This document shows positions 27,393 to 37,339 of a DNA stretch of 64,000 bases, piece after piece. The translations under genes were made by a program, and so were the position numbers. The DNA lies in assembly GCF_947039605.1 (NCBI RefSeq), contig NZ_CAMQZG010000004.1, positions 36,061-100,060 on the forward strand. The letters are read 5' to 3'. The notes beneath the pieces are model-generated. The model made no database searches. It saw nothing but the letters and a program-made list of their open reading frames with translations, and was not told the DNA's origin. Position 1 is the stretch's first letter; each line of letters starts with the position of its first letter. Source of the DNA: an uncultured Clostridium sp. GTDB taxonomy: Bacteria; Bacillota; Clostridia; Clostridiales; Clostridiaceae.

Positions 27393-27497
27393 TTATAATA
27401 TATGAAAATAATTAATTAACATAGCTGCTGAAACTCCTAATATAGCAATTAAAATTAATATAATTAATTTTGCATTAGATTGTTTTCCTACACACAT
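27393..27497 (-). CDS. 34-aa membrane micropeptide
   Basis: The ATG at 27497 follows AGGGGGTG by 6 bases and opens a 34-codon frame. The peptide is MCVGKQSNAK followed by one hydrophobic helix (LIILILIAILGVSAAML) and NYFHIL. It lies downstream of the terminator of the urea channel gene and upstream of the mgtA leader, on the same strand. The family is not recognised. The strong ribosome binding site and a clean single helix support a real gene. Confidence 0.55.
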   Translation of the reverse strand: MCVGKQSNAKLIILILIAILGVSAAMLINYFHIL

Positions 27498-27562
27498 TCA
27501 TTTCACCCCCTAAAACTTAATATAAAGTATAAATTCCACTTAGCCACGCTTATATAATAAAA

Positions 27563-27613
27563 TAAAAAAAAACTGTATCCAAATACTCTCTAAATAGTAT
27601 CTTGATACAGTTT
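27563..27613 (-). terminator. terminator after the urea channel gene
   Basis: AAACTGTATC pairs with GATACAGTTT over a loop of about 24 bases that can form further pairs. The minus strand has a T-rich tail. Confidence 0.75.
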
Positions 27614-27689
27614 CCTTAATTTAAGTATTAGTAATGTTATTCTACTATGTAAATTAAAATTTCTAAAAATACTTTAAATTACTATTTGA

Positions 27690-28217
27690 TTATTTCCATA
27701 TTGATATAAGTATTAAGAATCCAGGAATCCACGCTGTGAATATACCTTCAAATATACTTAACCAAGGAGTGAACTTACCAAGGTTTTTCTTCCAAACGAT
27801 TTCGATTGGTGCTGTAACCCAAAGTACTCCCCATGCCCACCATATAAGTGCCATAAGTATGTTCCATATTCCGCCTTCTCTCCATTGTAAGATACCAGCT
27901 GGAATTGTAGTAATTGCAACGTATAATGAATACCATGCAAATATTCTTCCATCTAAATTAAATATTCCATTAATTCCGATGAATAAGTAAGTAAATCCGA
28001 ATAATAATCCTGTTGCTGCTGCATAATATGGACTATTTAATCCTGTTGATGAGTGCTGCGCTGCTGCGATTAATAATGTTCCAAAGTTAGCAACTATTGA
28101 TAATCCACCAGTGAATAAGTTCATAATAGCTGATGCCTTAGGGTCTATATTTGTTAATGTAGCAATACCGTTTGTTATAAGTACTACTCCGACATAAAGT
28201 AAAACTGCTCCTAACAT
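27690..28217 (-). CDS. ureI: urea channel, AmiS/UreI family
   Basis: The protein has 175 residues and six helices. It begins MLGAVLLYVGVVLITNGIATLT and contains MNLFTGGLSIV, YYAAATGLLFGFTYLF, WYSLYVAITTIPAGIL and WAWGVLWVTAPIE, then LGKFTPWLSIFEGIFTAWIPG, very close to Helicobacter UreI. The residues lining the urea path (Trp and Leu in the FTYL and WGVLW motifs) are kept. The His-rich first periplasmic loop that gates the Helicobacter channel by pH is missing, so this is probably an ungated form. It is the last gene of the urease cluster, 159 bases after ureD. The start is an ATG with GGAGG upstream. Confidence 0.92.
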   Translation of the reverse strand: MLGAVLLYVGVVLITNGIATLTNIDPKASAIMNLFTGGLSIVANFGTLLIAAAQHSSTGLNSPYYAAATGLLFGFTYLFIGINGIFNLDGRIFAWYSLYVAITTIPAGILQWREGGIWNILMALIWWAWGVLWVTAPIEIVWKKNLGKFTPWLSIFEGIFTAWIPGFLILISIWK

Positions 28218-28376
28218 TATGTTACCTCCATATATTCTTTTTTTTTAACATTGATAATTTTACAATAATTTAATGAAATTTTCAACATTTTTCAACATTT
28301 TTCACATTTTATTCAAATTTTAATGTTTTATTGGATAATTTCATTTTTTTTATACAAATTATTAAAAAATCATATA

Positions 28377-29222
28377 CTATCGTTTGCCTAATTGTAATTC
28401 ATTCGCACCGAATTTTTCACTTCTTAGGTGATTTATACAAGCAAACATTGCTTTCTCTAAATCTTGAGTTAAATTTCCCATAACTCTTAAAACTAATCCA
28501 TTGCATTCTAATTTAGTAATTCCAGCTCTTATATCAAGATTTAAGTCTTTTATCTTTTCTCTTAATATCTCTATAAAATTGTCATTAACTAACTTATCAA
28601 CCATTATTAGTGAGCTATAATTATTATATTCTTCTAAGAATCCTATTGAAGACATATCATCTTCTCTTGGATTTAACTTAAGGTTATCAAGCATAGCTGG
28701 TTTACCATCAATAAACATCTTTAATCTCATCTGTATAGCCTTATACTGGAATCTCTTCCCGTCTGGAGACCATCCTGATGTAAGACCTTCAGTATAAACT
28801 AAACTTGAAGTCTCTTTTAAATTTATAGTTGTCTCTTGTCTAAACATAGCATCTTTAAATAAAATAACATTATCAGTTATATACTCAAGAGAAGCATTTT
28901 CTCCAACATAGACTTCATTTTCTTGATATGATGGGTGTCCATTTTCACACTTATAAACTTTAGTAGCTGCTTGAGTTGTTACAACCGCTCTAGCATTATC
29001 TTTAACGCCTATTGCAGTTCTAAACTTCTCTTTCTCAACATAGCCACCACCAAGTTGCATTAAATAATAACATGGAACTCCATCTGTATCTAAATATAGT
29101 GCTCTAGCTAACTTTGCTATACCAGTAAAGTAAGCTACTTCTGTTGCATATTTTTCACCTTTTTTTCCTATAACAAGTTCTGAATTAGCTGCATATTCTT
29201 TTTCGTTTACTTCTTTAAACAT
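28377..29222 (-). CDS. ureD: urease accessory protein UreD (UreH)
   Basis: The protein has 281 residues. It is the scaffold that joins UreF and UreG to the urease apoenzyme for nickel insertion. Family features are YLMQLGGGYVEKEKF near residue 55, TTQAATKVYKC, YITDNVILFKDA, and the TEGLTSGWSPDG loop. The start ATG overlaps the ureG stop by one base (TAATG), so translation is coupled. Confidence 0.92.
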   Translation of the reverse strand: MFKEVNEKEYAANSELVIGKKGEKYATEVAYFTGIAKLARALYLDTDGVPCYYLMQLGGGYVEKEKFRTAIGVKDNARAVVTTQAATKVYKCENGHPSYQENEVYVGENASLEYITDNVILFKDAMFRQETTINLKETSSLVYTEGLTSGWSPDGKRFQYKAIQMRLKMFIDGKPAMLDNLKLNPREDDMSSIGFLEEYNNYSSLIMVDKLVNDNFIEILREKIKDLNLDIRAGITKLECNGLVLRVMGNLTQDLEKAMFACINHLRSEKFGANELQLGKR

Positions 29223-29836
29223 TATTCAGCAATCCCTTCTAAAAGACATTTCTTTTGTACCCAAGATTTAACTTGCTCAATTCCTGCATCTTGCTTAAGG
29301 TTTGTAAATATGAAACTATCTTCATTTCTAAATACCATAGTATCTTTTCTCATTACTTCAAGATCTGCACCAACATATGGAGCTAAATCTATTTTGTTTA
29401 TAACAAATAAATCACTCTTAATCATACCTTGTCCAGCTTTTCTTGGTATCTTTTCACCTTGAGCAACATCAATTATATACATTGAAAAATCAACTAAATC
29501 TGGACTAAATGTAGCTGCAAGGTTATCTCCACCACTCTCTACAAATATAAGATCTAAATCATCAAAGTTATTCTTTAATTCTTCTATAGCTGCAAAGTTC
29601 ATTGAAGCATCTTCTCTTATTGCTGTATGAGGGCATCCGCCAGTCTCAACACCAACAATTCTCTCTTCTGGTAATACTGAGTTCTTAACCATGAATTTAG
29701 CATCTTCTTTTGTGTAAATATCATTAGTGATAACTGCACATTTATAATCCCCATCCATGCTTCTTGTTAGTCTTTCTATTAATAAAGTTTTTCCAGCACC
29801 TACTGGTCCACCTACTCCTATTACTACTGGTCTCAT
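29222..29836 (-). CDS. ureG: urease accessory GTPase UreG
   Basis: The protein has 204 residues. It has a P-loop [11 protein letters not shown] near the N-terminus, the nickel-binding CPH motif in [17 protein letters not shown], the [15 protein letters not shown] switch region, and a NKID GTP-specificity motif ([15 protein letters not shown]). It carries nickel and drives its delivery to urease by GTP hydrolysis. It lies between ureF and ureD in the same operon. The start is an ATG after AAGGAGTG. Confidence 0.95.
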   Translation of the reverse strand: MRPVVIGVGGPVGAGKTLLIERLTRSMDGDYKCAVITNDIYTKEDAKFMVKNSVLPEERIVGVETGGCPHTAIREDASMNFAAIEELKNNFDDLDLIFVESGGDNLAATFSPDLVDFSMYIIDVAQGEKIPRKAGQGMIKSDLFVINKIDLAPYVGADLEVMRKDTMVFRNEDSFIFTNLKQDAGIEQVKSWVQKKCLLEGIAE

Positions 29837-29874
29837 ATTAAGACACTCCTTTCGCTTTTAAAAATAAATAATAT

Positions 29875-30573
29875 CTAACTCATAAATAATCTAAATATTT
29901 GTGTTTCATGTTTAATTTGTGACATTTCAATTCCTGGAACATTTGCTCCAAAGTCTTCTTCTGTTAATGTCTCTATATATGTATAGAATTGTTCAAATCC
30001 ATCTGCAAATTCTTTCAGTATTACCTGTCCATCTTTTTGGCCAAGAGGAATTGTTCTTACTGCATTTTGCACAAGTGTTGAAACTGTTGCATACATATGA
30101 TACATGATAGCTCTTTTTAAAGGTATCTCTAAACTATGCATCATTATTGCAAATGCTATAGCAGGATGTCCATATGCTTCTTTACTTTTTAATTTTCTTT
30201 GATATTCTACTAAAATATCATTGTCATATAAGTCTAATAGAAGTTCACACATTCTTCTTGCTACAAGTTTAGCTCCAGTTCTAGTTTCTCTTGGAATACT
30301 CTGAACTGCCATCCATGTATCTAATGTCCATATTTCTTCTAATTCATTTTTTTCTAAAGCTTCAAATACAAATCTTATTGCTAACGCATCTGTTTGTGCA
30401 AATGAATCTTTTAAAAAGGCTTTTAACCAACTATTTAATGATTTTGCATCATTAATTTTTTCTGTTCTTAAGTAATTTTCCATACCATATGAGTGGTTAA
30501 ATGATCCAACGGGGAATTGTGAATCACATAATTGAAGCATTCTTAAGATTTCTACTGTATCTAAACTATACAT
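29875..30573 (-). CDS. ureF: urease accessory protein UreF
   Basis: The protein has 232 residues from the chosen start and is mostly helical. It begins MYSLDTVEILRMLQLCDSQFPVGSFNHSYGME, the UreF signature, and contains GHPAIAFAIMMHSLEIP and AVRTIPLGQKDGQ. It links UreD and UreG. I placed the start at the ATG inside the end of ureE (overlap of 8 bases), which suggests translational coupling. A TTG four codons earlier is possible but less likely. Confidence 0.9.
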   Translation of the reverse strand: MYSLDTVEILRMLQLCDSQFPVGSFNHSYGMENYLRTEKINDAKSLNSWLKAFLKDSFAQTDALAIRFVFEALEKNELEEIWTLDTWMAVQSIPRETRTGAKLVARRMCELLLDLYDNDILVEYQRKLKSKEAYGHPAIAFAIMMHSLEIPLKRAIMYHMYATVSTLVQNAVRTIPLGQKDGQVILKEFADGFEQFYTYIETLTEEDFGANVPGIEMSQIKHETQIFRLFMS

Positions 30574-31096
30574 GTTTGTGCCCAAACTCTACATGTCTAA
30601 ATGCTTTTTCTAATGTAACATTCTCTCTTGAATATGGAATAGCTTCTTCTTTTAATAAATCTTCAACTAGATTATCATATTCTAAAATCATCATTCCATC
30701 TCTAAATTGAGCTGGAAGGTGTCTATTTCCTAAGCTATGCGCAATTTTCCCCATGTCTGTTAGATTAGTAGGTTTTATTATAAGGACATCATCTGATTTT
30801 ACAGCGATAACAACCATGTTTTTCTCTGTTTTTAAAAGTATATCCCCATCTCTTAAAACTGTACTCTTTGGTAAAGAAATACCAAATTCATGTCCATGAT
30901 CTGACATTACTCTATTTATTCTTTTAAGTAATTCATCACTTTTTAAATATATTTTTTCTATATGTAATTTATGGTCATGATTATGATTGCTTTCTTCATG
31001 ATTGTGTTCATGAACATGATTATCTTTCTCATCTTCGTGATTATGATCATGAGTATGTTTATCATAAATATTTCCTAATACTTTATCTAATATCAT
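30566..31096 (-). CDS. ureE: urease nickel chaperone UreE with internal His-rich insertion
   Basis: The protein has 176 residues. It begins with MILDKVLGNIYDK, as UreE usually does. A tract of about 32 residues with at least eleven His (about 14-45) is then inserted before IEKIYLKSDELLKRINRVM. The C-terminal metal-binding domain with ALGNRHLPAQF-like sequence (SLGNRHLPAQFRDG) is intact. In most UreE proteins the His-rich tail is at the C-terminus; here that end is short (FGHKHV). Nickel capacity is thus moved into the N-terminal domain. The start is an ATG after TAGGAGA. It follows a hairpin that separates it from ureC. Confidence 0.92.
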   Translation of the reverse strand: MILDKVLGNIYDKHTHDHNHEDEKDNHVHEHNHEESNHNHDHKLHIEKIYLKSDELLKRINRVMSDHGHEFGISLPKSTVLRDGDILLKTEKNMVVIAVKSDDVLIIKPTNLTDMGKIAHSLGNRHLPAQFRDGMMILEYDNLVEDLLKEEAIPYSRENVTLEKAFRHVEFGHKHV

Positions 31097-31228
31097 ATTA
31101 TTTCTCCTAACACTTTTGTATTATCAGACATTTACTAAAATAAATCTTTTCCATTCAAGACTTACTATATTAAATAATAATTAAATTATTTATTATTTAT
31201 TTTCTTATATCATTATCCTATTTTAATA

Positions 31229-31260
31229 AATATCTAGCATAGTAAACTATGCTAGATATT
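31229..31260 (-). terminator. perfect 14-bp hairpin between ureC and ureE (attenuator candidate)
   Basis: AATATCTAGCATAG and CTATGCTAGATATT pair perfectly over a 4-base loop. The minus-strand tail (TATTAAAATAGG) is only moderately T-rich, so it may be a partial terminator or an RNA stabiliser between structural and accessory genes. Confidence 0.6.
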
Positions 31261-31284
31261 ATAAATGTTATTTATCTTACTAAA

Positions 31285-33000
31285 TTAGAATAAGAAGTAT
31301 CTTTGTGTTAATGGTAATTCTGTAGCTGGTGAACATGTAACTGCAACGCCATCTACTGAAACTACATAACTTTGAGGATCAACTTCTATTGTAGGAGTTG
31401 CATCATTAAGTTTCATATCTTTTTTAGATAAGTTTCTTACACCATGAACTGGTAATACTTGCTTATCAAGTTTTAACTCTTCTTTAATTCCATTTTCATA
31501 AGCAACTTTTGATACGAATGTCATACATGTATCTCCAGGTCCTTTTCCAGTAGCATAGTACATATCTCTAAGTACTCTTGGCTGAACTGTTGGAATTGAT
31601 GCGTTAGCATCTCCTGAAACTGCCATAACTGTTAATCCTTTTTTGATTATAGCTTCTGGTTTAGCTCCAAAGAATTGTGGTGTCCACATTACTAAGTCAG
31701 CATATTTGCCTACTTCAACTGAACCGATATAATCTGAAATACCTTGAGTTATAGCTGGGTTGATTGTATATTTAGCAACATATCTTTTAATTCTGTTATT
31801 ATCGTTAAATTCACTATCTCCTTCTAATACTCCTCTGTGATTTTTCATATGGTGAGCTACTTGCCATGTTCTAGTAATAACTTCACCAATTCTACCCATT
31901 GCGATAGCATCTGAACTTGTCATACTAATAACACCCATATCGTGAAGAACATCTTCAGCTTCGATTGTTTGGTGTCTGATTCTTGAGTCAGCAAAAGCTA
32001 CGTCCTCAGGAATTTTATTATCTAAGTGGTGACAAACCATAAGCATATCTAAGTGCTCAGCAATTGTGTTCACTGTGTATGGAAGTGTTGGGCTTGTTGA
32101 TGATGGTAATACATAGTCGTATTGTGCAGCCTTGATAATATCAGGAGCATGACCTCCACCAGCACCTTCTGTATGGAATGTATGTATAACCCTTCCATCA
32201 ATAGCTTCCATAGTATTTTCTAAGAATCCACACTCATTTAATGTATCTGTGTGTATTGATACTTGAATATCATACTTATCAGCTATTTCTAGTGCTTTAT
32301 CGATACATCCTGCAGTAGCACCCCAGTCTTCATGTATTTTAAGTCCAGCAGCACCAGCTTCTATTTGCTCAGCTCCTGGAGCTTCTGTATAAGCAGCAGC
32401 TTTTCCTAATATACCAACGTTTATTGGGAAACTATCATGTGCTCTTAACATTTCTTTGATATGAAGTGGTCCTGGTGTAGCTGTAACAGCATTTGATCCA
32501 TCATTAGGGCCTGTTCCTCCACCAAATATTGTTGTTATTCCACCTTGTAAAGCAACCTTAATTAAATCAGGGTTGATCATGTGAACGTGTGAATCTATTC
32601 CACCAGCAGTGATTATAAATCCTTCTCCAGCTAAAGCTTCTGTAGCAACACCAACGATGAAATCTACATCATCCATAAGATCTGGATTTCCACCTTTACC
32701 AATAGCAAGGATTTTTCCATCTCTAATACCGATATCAGCTTTATAAACTCCTGTATAATCTATAATTGTAGCTCCTGATATTATTAAGTCAGCTACTAAT
32801 GGATTATTTCTTGATTCTGTTATGTTCATTCCCATACCAGCTCTAAGTGTTTTTCCACCACCAAACTTTGCCTCGTCTCCGTGCTTAGTTAAGTCTTTTT
32901 CTATTGTTGCGAATAAGTTTGTATCTCCTAATCTGAAGCTATCTCCAACTGTAGGTCCAAACATATCTACGTATGATTTTCTATTCATTTCAAAACTCAT
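31285..33000 (-). CDS. ureC: urease alpha subunit
   Basis: This 571-residue catalytic subunit hydrolyses urea to ammonia and carbamate. Nickel ligands are His138 and His140 (DSHVHMINP), the carbamylated Lys221 (GLKIHEDWG), His250, His276 ([12 protein letters not shown]) and Asp364. The mobile flap carries Cys323 and His324 (MVCHHLDNK). All active-site residues are present, so the enzyme should be active. It is the third gene after ureA and ureB. The start is an ATG with AGGAGG upstream. Confidence 0.97.
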   Translation of the reverse strand: MSFEMNRKSYVDMFGPTVGDSFRLGDTNLFATIEKDLTKHGDEAKFGGGKTLRAGMGMNITESRNNPLVADLIISGATIIDYTGVYKADIGIRDGKILAIGKGGNPDLMDDVDFIVGVATEALAGEGFIITAGGIDSHVHMINPDLIKVALQGGITTIFGGGTGPNDGSNAVTATPGPLHIKEMLRAHDSFPINVGILGKAAAYTEAPGAEQIEAGAAGLKIHEDWGATAGCIDKALEIADKYDIQVSIHTDTLNECGFLENTMEAIDGRVIHTFHTEGAGGGHAPDIIKAAQYDYVLPSSTSPTLPYTVNTIAEHLDMLMVCHHLDNKIPEDVAFADSRIRHQTIEAEDVLHDMGVISMTSSDAIAMGRIGEVITRTWQVAHHMKNHRGVLEGDSEFNDNNRIKRYVAKYTINPAITQGISDYIGSVEVGKYADLVMWTPQFFGAKPEAIIKKGLTVMAVSGDANASIPTVQPRVLRDMYYATGKGPGDTCMTFVSKVAYENGIKEELKLDKQVLPVHGVRNLSKKDMKLNDATPTIEVDPQSYVVSVDGVAVTCSPATELPLTQRYFLF

Positions 33001-33029
33001 AGTATTAACCTCCTATTTATCTTTATTTA

Positions 33030-33362
33030 TTATTTTAATCTTAATTCTCTTTGGTAATCTAAGTTTCCGTTAACTTTATCATTTAATCCGTAAACATTTC
33101 TGCTTCCAGTCATTTCGATTAATTGAACTTCTTTCTCATCACCTGGCTCAAATCTTACAGCTGTTCCTGATGGAATGTCTAATCTCTTTCCATAAGCTGC
33201 TTCTCTATCAAATTCTAATCCTGTATTTACTTCATAGAAGTGGTAGTGTGAACCAATTTGAACTGGTCTATCACCTGTATTGACAACTCTTAGGCTTATA
33301 GTTTCTGAACCTTCATTCATTAAAACTTTACCTTCTGCTAATTTGTATTCTCCTGGTATCAT
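33030..33362 (-). CDS. ureB: urease beta subunit
   Basis: The protein has 110 residues, a separate beta subunit of normal bacterial length. It begins [11 protein letters not shown] and has [21 protein letters not shown] and the [15 protein letters not shown] motif. It forms the structural trimer with UreA and UreC. The start is an ATG with AAGGAGG upstream, 22 bases after ureA. Confidence 0.96.
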   Translation of the reverse strand: MIPGEYKLAEGKVLMNEGSETISLRVVNTGDRPVQIGSHYHFYEVNTGLEFDREAAYGKRLDIPSGTAVRFEPGDEKEVQLIEMTGSRNVYGLNDKVNGNLDYQRELRLK

Positions 33363-33384
33363 AATCGTAAACCTCCTTTTAAAA

Positions 33385-33687
33385 TTATCTTATTGGGTCG
33401 TGAACTGTTACAAGCTTAGTTCCATCTGGGAATGTAGCTTCTATTTGAATAGCATGTATCATTTCTGGAACACCTGCCATAACTTCATCTGATGAAATTA
33501 CATTTCTACCTGTTGACATAAGTGTTTCAACACTTACTCCGTCTCTAGCACCTTCCATAAGGAAATCTGTTATTACAGCAACACTCTCTGGATAGTTAAG
33601 TTTTAAACCTCTGTCTCTTCTTCTGTTTGCAAGATCAGCGGCAACAACCATCATTAATCTTTCTTGCTCTCTTAAAGTAAACTTCAT
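33385..33687 (-). CDS. ureA: urease gamma subunit
   Basis: The protein has 100 residues, first gene of the operon. It begins [20 protein letters not shown] and contains [23 protein letters not shown] and [20 protein letters not shown], all hallmarks of UreA. The gamma and beta subunits are separate, not fused as in Helicobacter. The start is an ATG after AAAGGAGGAG. Confidence 0.97.
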   Translation of the reverse strand: MKFTLREQERLMMVVAADLANRRRDRGLKLNYPESVAVITDFLMEGARDGVSVETLMSTGRNVISSDEVMAGVPEMIHAIQIEATFPDGTKLVTVHDPIR

Positions 33688-34220
33688 GATTACTCCTCCT
33701 TTTATATGTATATTTCATAAGAAATCATTAAACATGATTTTCTTAATGTAATTTACCAACTTAGTTAAATACTTTGCCGGTAGTTATAATTTATAACTTT
33801 TTCCTTTTACCGTCAAATTTGTGTTTTGCTTCTTTTTTTAAAAATAATGATATATTTTTAAAAAAATTCATGTAAAATTAAAAAATTTTTAATAATTACT
33901 ACCACAGTTTAAATAATTAGTTGATATTATTATATTTGATTAAAGTTTTTTCATTTTTTTTAATGTTTTATAAATTATAGGTACTATTCTTGCCAATATA
34001 GCACTTTTATATGGTAATAATTTGTATTAGTATTAAATATAGTATATTTTTTCATATTTGATTCAAAGTGAATAAAATTATTTTCTATTCACACTAAAAG
34101 GCATAAATCCGTTTAAAAAAGCCATTTACAGATAGCATATCATGATGCATAAATATAATTTTAATGTATAAATCCAAAAAAGTTAATTTCATTTTAATAA
34201 CAAAATTAACTTTTTTATTT
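33688..34220. other. promoter region of the urease operon
   Basis: This AT-rich spacer has no gene. A partly symmetric GCATATCATGATGC lies at about 34135-34148. No clear NikR site (GTATGA-N16-TCATAC) was found. The left part presumably holds the ureA promoter. The right end holds the terminator of the Hsp70-like gene. Confidence 0.35.
34177..34218 (-). terminator. terminator after the Hsp70-like gene
   Basis: AAAAAAGTTAATTT and AAATTAACTTTTTT form a long stem, with T tracts on both strands. Confidence 0.8.
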
Positions 34221-36941
34221 TTAGACTAAAGTTATATTTTTAACTTCTGTTAAATATTCTTCTTTTTCTAAATCTTCTGGATATGATACAACGTATTCTA
34301 TTTTATTAAATGATAAAGCTCTAATGTAAACATTTGCGCGTTCACTAATAACATCTATTGTTACTCTAGTACGATCTACATCATCTATTAATAATTTTCC
34401 AGTTTTAGATTCAGCAAGTGTAGTATAATAAATCTCAAATTTATCAACAGAAGCATCTATGAATTTAAACCATTTTCCAAGTTCTATTTTCTTATCAATA
34501 ACTAAATTAAATTTACCTAGTTTTTCAACCCCTAGGAAGAATTTACACTTAGCTTCTTTATTTATTACTTTGATAACTCCCCCACGTCTACTTTCTACAA
34601 GTCCAAATGCTACACCTGTTTTACTATTAGGCAGTTCTAAATTAGTTCTATCTACTTCTAAACCTAATTCTTCTTGCTTTGTATATGCATCCTTTGTACC
34701 AAGTCCTGGGAATACTTCAAAATTATTTATAGTATTATGTTCTCTCATATATTTACCAAATAATATTTTTAAACGTTCTGATTTACTTGAGTTTCCTGCA
34801 AATAAAATATTCATTTTAGCATCTGTTGGTATTTTATTATCATCTCTTAAGTCTGATAATGCCTCAAAGAAGTCTTTTACTCCTTTTTCAATTCTTGAGC
34901 TAAGTTTTTCTTCAATCTCATCTAAATTAACTTTTAATTTTAATGTAACTAACTTACCATCTTGATTTCTATAAAGATGAACTTCTATCTCATGTTCACT
35001 ATATAAAGCTTTATAATCATCATGTGCTTCTGTAATAGGTCTTAGTCTTTCCATTAATTGTCTAGTGTTAAGTCTTGCTTCCTTAGATTCTGATATTAAC
35101 ATTTCTGAACCTGGGAAAGCTCTAACTTCTGGTGGTAATATAAATGCTATACTATTTTCTCTTAATAAGTCAGCATTATCTTTAAATACTTCAAAAGATA
35201 ATAGTTCTAGTAAATTCTCTCCTCCTAAGTATCTATCTCCACCTGCACCAAAGTGTTCAATTACATAGTCAAATCTTTCTTCTTTTTTAGGTGTAGCTTT
35301 TCTCCACACACCAAAATCAAAGTCAGTAGTTCCACCACCAAAATCAAAGACTCCATAGTAAATTTCTTCATCTGCTTTTGGATTAAATCCATATGCTTTC
35401 ATTGCTGATATTGCATATGCAGCTGGCTCATTTGCTCCTTCTTCAACACTAAAATCTTTCATAAATTCTTCATTAGTGTTTAAGCATTTAGGTAGTGATT
35501 TTTGAATTCCTTTTCTAAATGAATCAAGTATTTTCTCTCTAATATCCCACTCATAAGTAACCGGGAATGATAAGCTATAATCCATATATACACCTGTATG
35601 CATGTTATTAATATATGCACCTATATAATATGCGTATATTTCTATTGGATTAAAATCATCTTCTTTTAATTGCATAAATGGAGGTAGTTCAATTTCTAAA
35701 CCTGTTTTATCTTTTATTCTTACTTTTGTATCACTATTTCCACACCATTGTTTTAATTCACTAAAGAATGAATAATATTCTTCACTATTACTAGTTAGCA
35801 TCTTATTTCTAGCTGTGTGTGATACAGTCAGGTCACTCCATTTAGTTTTTGGTCTTCCTTCTTTACCCTCATATAATTTCATGAAACTTTCAAAGTCAAC
35901 AAATTCCATAACTGTTGGATTTTCATATTGATATGCTTCTACTTTACTTTTATAATCTCCAGCACCAATTCTCATTGGAACAGAATAGTTTCCTTTTTCT
36001 TGGTAGACAACAACTGTACTTTTTGTACCAAAGTCAATTCCGACTACTCCATTTTTCTTTATATCTGAACGTGGATTTCTTGCTATAAGAGTTTCTTCTA
36101 AATTGATATTAACTTCTGTATCTAGTTTGTCGTACTCTATACTTTCCCATAAATCCCAACTTCCTCTATTAACATCAAATAACATTTTTTCATCATATAC
36201 TTCTATATCTGCTCTTCTTTTATCAAACTCTAAGTTATCTAATTTGATTTCTTCTATATCATTTTTGAATTCATAAGTTAACTCTTCATTTTTAATATCT
36301 TTACGCACTGCTTCTCTATCTACACATAGTCCATTTTCATCTTCAATTACTGGGTAAGCAGCATTAAATTCTATTAGTGTTTCAAGTTCTTTAATTAATT
36401 TAAACCCATGTGGTTTAAGATCATTACTTAAAATAAATTTTACTATTCCATTAAATGATAATTCTTCTAACTTCAAGAATGGGAATACAGCAGCTGGGCC
36501 CGCCCATAATCTTGGACTTTCTACTCTATATCTTTTAGTCATTCCATGGTCATCACAAAGTAAGTATCCTCTACATCCATGTTTAAATCTCATTTGATTT
36601 CTGTTAATTGCGTTTGGATAATTAAAATCTGTTTTAAATAATGGCTCTAAATCTTCAAATTTTGGAACTCTCCAATTAAAACCTTCATATGCATATATAT
36701 CTTTATAATCTTCTAGTATTTCTCTGATTGGTATTAAATGATCTATATTACTATTTAATAAATATAATGAATTCACTACAAGTGAATAATATTCTTTATT
36801 TAAACATACTTTTTTATTTTCAAATTCAATCCATGCATCCCAATTTAATATTTCACTTGCAACATTTTCTAACATATTTTGTATTTTGTCTAATTGATAT
36901 TCCACATTACTATGTATTTCTTTTATATTTCTTGTCTCCAT
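34221..36941 (-). CDS. large Hsp70-like actin-fold ATPase, 906 aa
   Basis: The ATPase core lies in the middle of the protein. The phosphate-1 motif is GIDFGTKST at 301-309, a connect-like EGANEPAAYA is at 501-510, phosphate-2 is FDFGGGTTDF at about 532-541, and an adenosine-type ILFAGNSSKS lies near 715. It is preceded by about 290 residues of unrecognised sequence (with WAGPAAVFPFL and many acidic stretches) and followed by about 130 residues that look beta-rich. It differs from DnaK in length and in lacking the classical substrate-binding domain. Such proteins are annotated only as Hsp70-family in clostridia. It sits between urease and nickel import, but a link is not shown. The start is an ATG after GAGGAG. 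Confidence 0.75.
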   Translation of the reverse strand: METRNIKEIHSNVEYQLDKIQNMLENVASEILNWDAWIEFENKKVCLNKEYYSLVVNSLYLLNSNIDHLIPIREILEDYKDIYAYEGFNWRVPKFEDLEPLFKTDFNYPNAINRNQMRFKHGCRGYLLCDDHGMTKRYRVESPRLWAGPAAVFPFLKLEELSFNGIVKFILSNDLKPHGFKLIKELETLIEFNAAYPVIEDENGLCVDREAVRKDIKNEELTYEFKNDIEEIKLDNLEFDKRRADIEVYDEKMLFDVNRGSWDLWESIEYDKLDTEVNINLEETLIARNPRSDIKKNGVVGIDFGTKSTVVVYQEKGNYSVPMRIGAGDYKSKVEAYQYENPTVMEFVDFESFMKLYEGKEGRPKTKWSDLTVSHTARNKMLTSNSEEYYSFFSELKQWCGNSDTKVRIKDKTGLEIELPPFMQLKEDDFNPIEIYAYYIGAYINNMHTGVYMDYSLSFPVTYEWDIREKILDSFRKGIQKSLPKCLNTNEEFMKDFSVEEGANEPAAYAISAMKAYGFNPKADEEIYYGVFDFGGGTTDFDFGVWRKATPKKEERFDYVIEHFGAGGDRYLGGENLLELLSFEVFKDNADLLRENSIAFILPPEVRAFPGSEMLISESKEARLNTRQLMERLRPITEAHDDYKALYSEHEIEVHLYRNQDGKLVTLKLKVNLDEIEEKLSSRIEKGVKDFFEALSDLRDDNKIPTDAKMNILFAGNSSKSERLKILFGKYMREHNTINNFEVFPGLGTKDAYTKQEELGLEVDRTNLELPNSKTGVAFGLVESRRGGVIKVINKEAKCKFFLGVEKLGKFNLVIDKKIELGKWFKFIDASVDKFEIYYTTLAESKTGKLLIDDVDRTRVTIDVISERANVYIRALSFNKIEYVVSYPEDLEKEEYLTEVKNITLV

Positions 36942-37339
36942 GTCTCAACACTCCTCAAAATAAATTCATCTTGAAAGTTTAACTAATTTTGCTTTAAGCT
37001 TTTATTAAACTTTTCACCAAAATTCTACCACACTAAATTGTTATTAAAAATTCTACTTTTTTTTTTTTAGTCAACTACTATTACAAATAATTAAAAATTT
37101 ATATATATAAATTAAATCTTTATAATATATTTTGCATACAAAAAAACATTTAAGTATAAAATTCATAATTTTTTTATACTCTCGGTATTATTTTAAAATT
37201 ATAACTTTTCATTTAAAATAAAGGCTTTTTTATAGATACTTTATTAAGTCTCTGCCTTATTTTAGTTCATAAAAATAGATGATTCTAGCTCACTGCTAAA
37301 ATCATCATTCAAAATTTTTACTATTCTTTAATTTTTAAA
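36942..37339. other. intergenic region
   Basis: No gene is seen. It holds the promoter side of the Hsp70-like gene and the terminator of the nickel importer. Confidence 0.4.
37272..37306 (-). terminator. terminator of the nickel importer operon
   Basis: GATGATT-C-TAGC and GCTA-A-AATCATC form a two-part stem around TCACT, followed by TATTTTT on the minus strand. Confidence 0.75.

Noticed and set aside
26741..27400. M-box magnesium riboswitch before mgtA
   Set aside because: The conserved M-box core blocks were not found in the right order on the minus strand. Only an isolated TTAGGTGA occurs.
33688..34176. NikR operator before ureA
   Set aside because: The GTATGA-N16-TCATAC pattern was not found; the partial symmetry near 34140 is weak.
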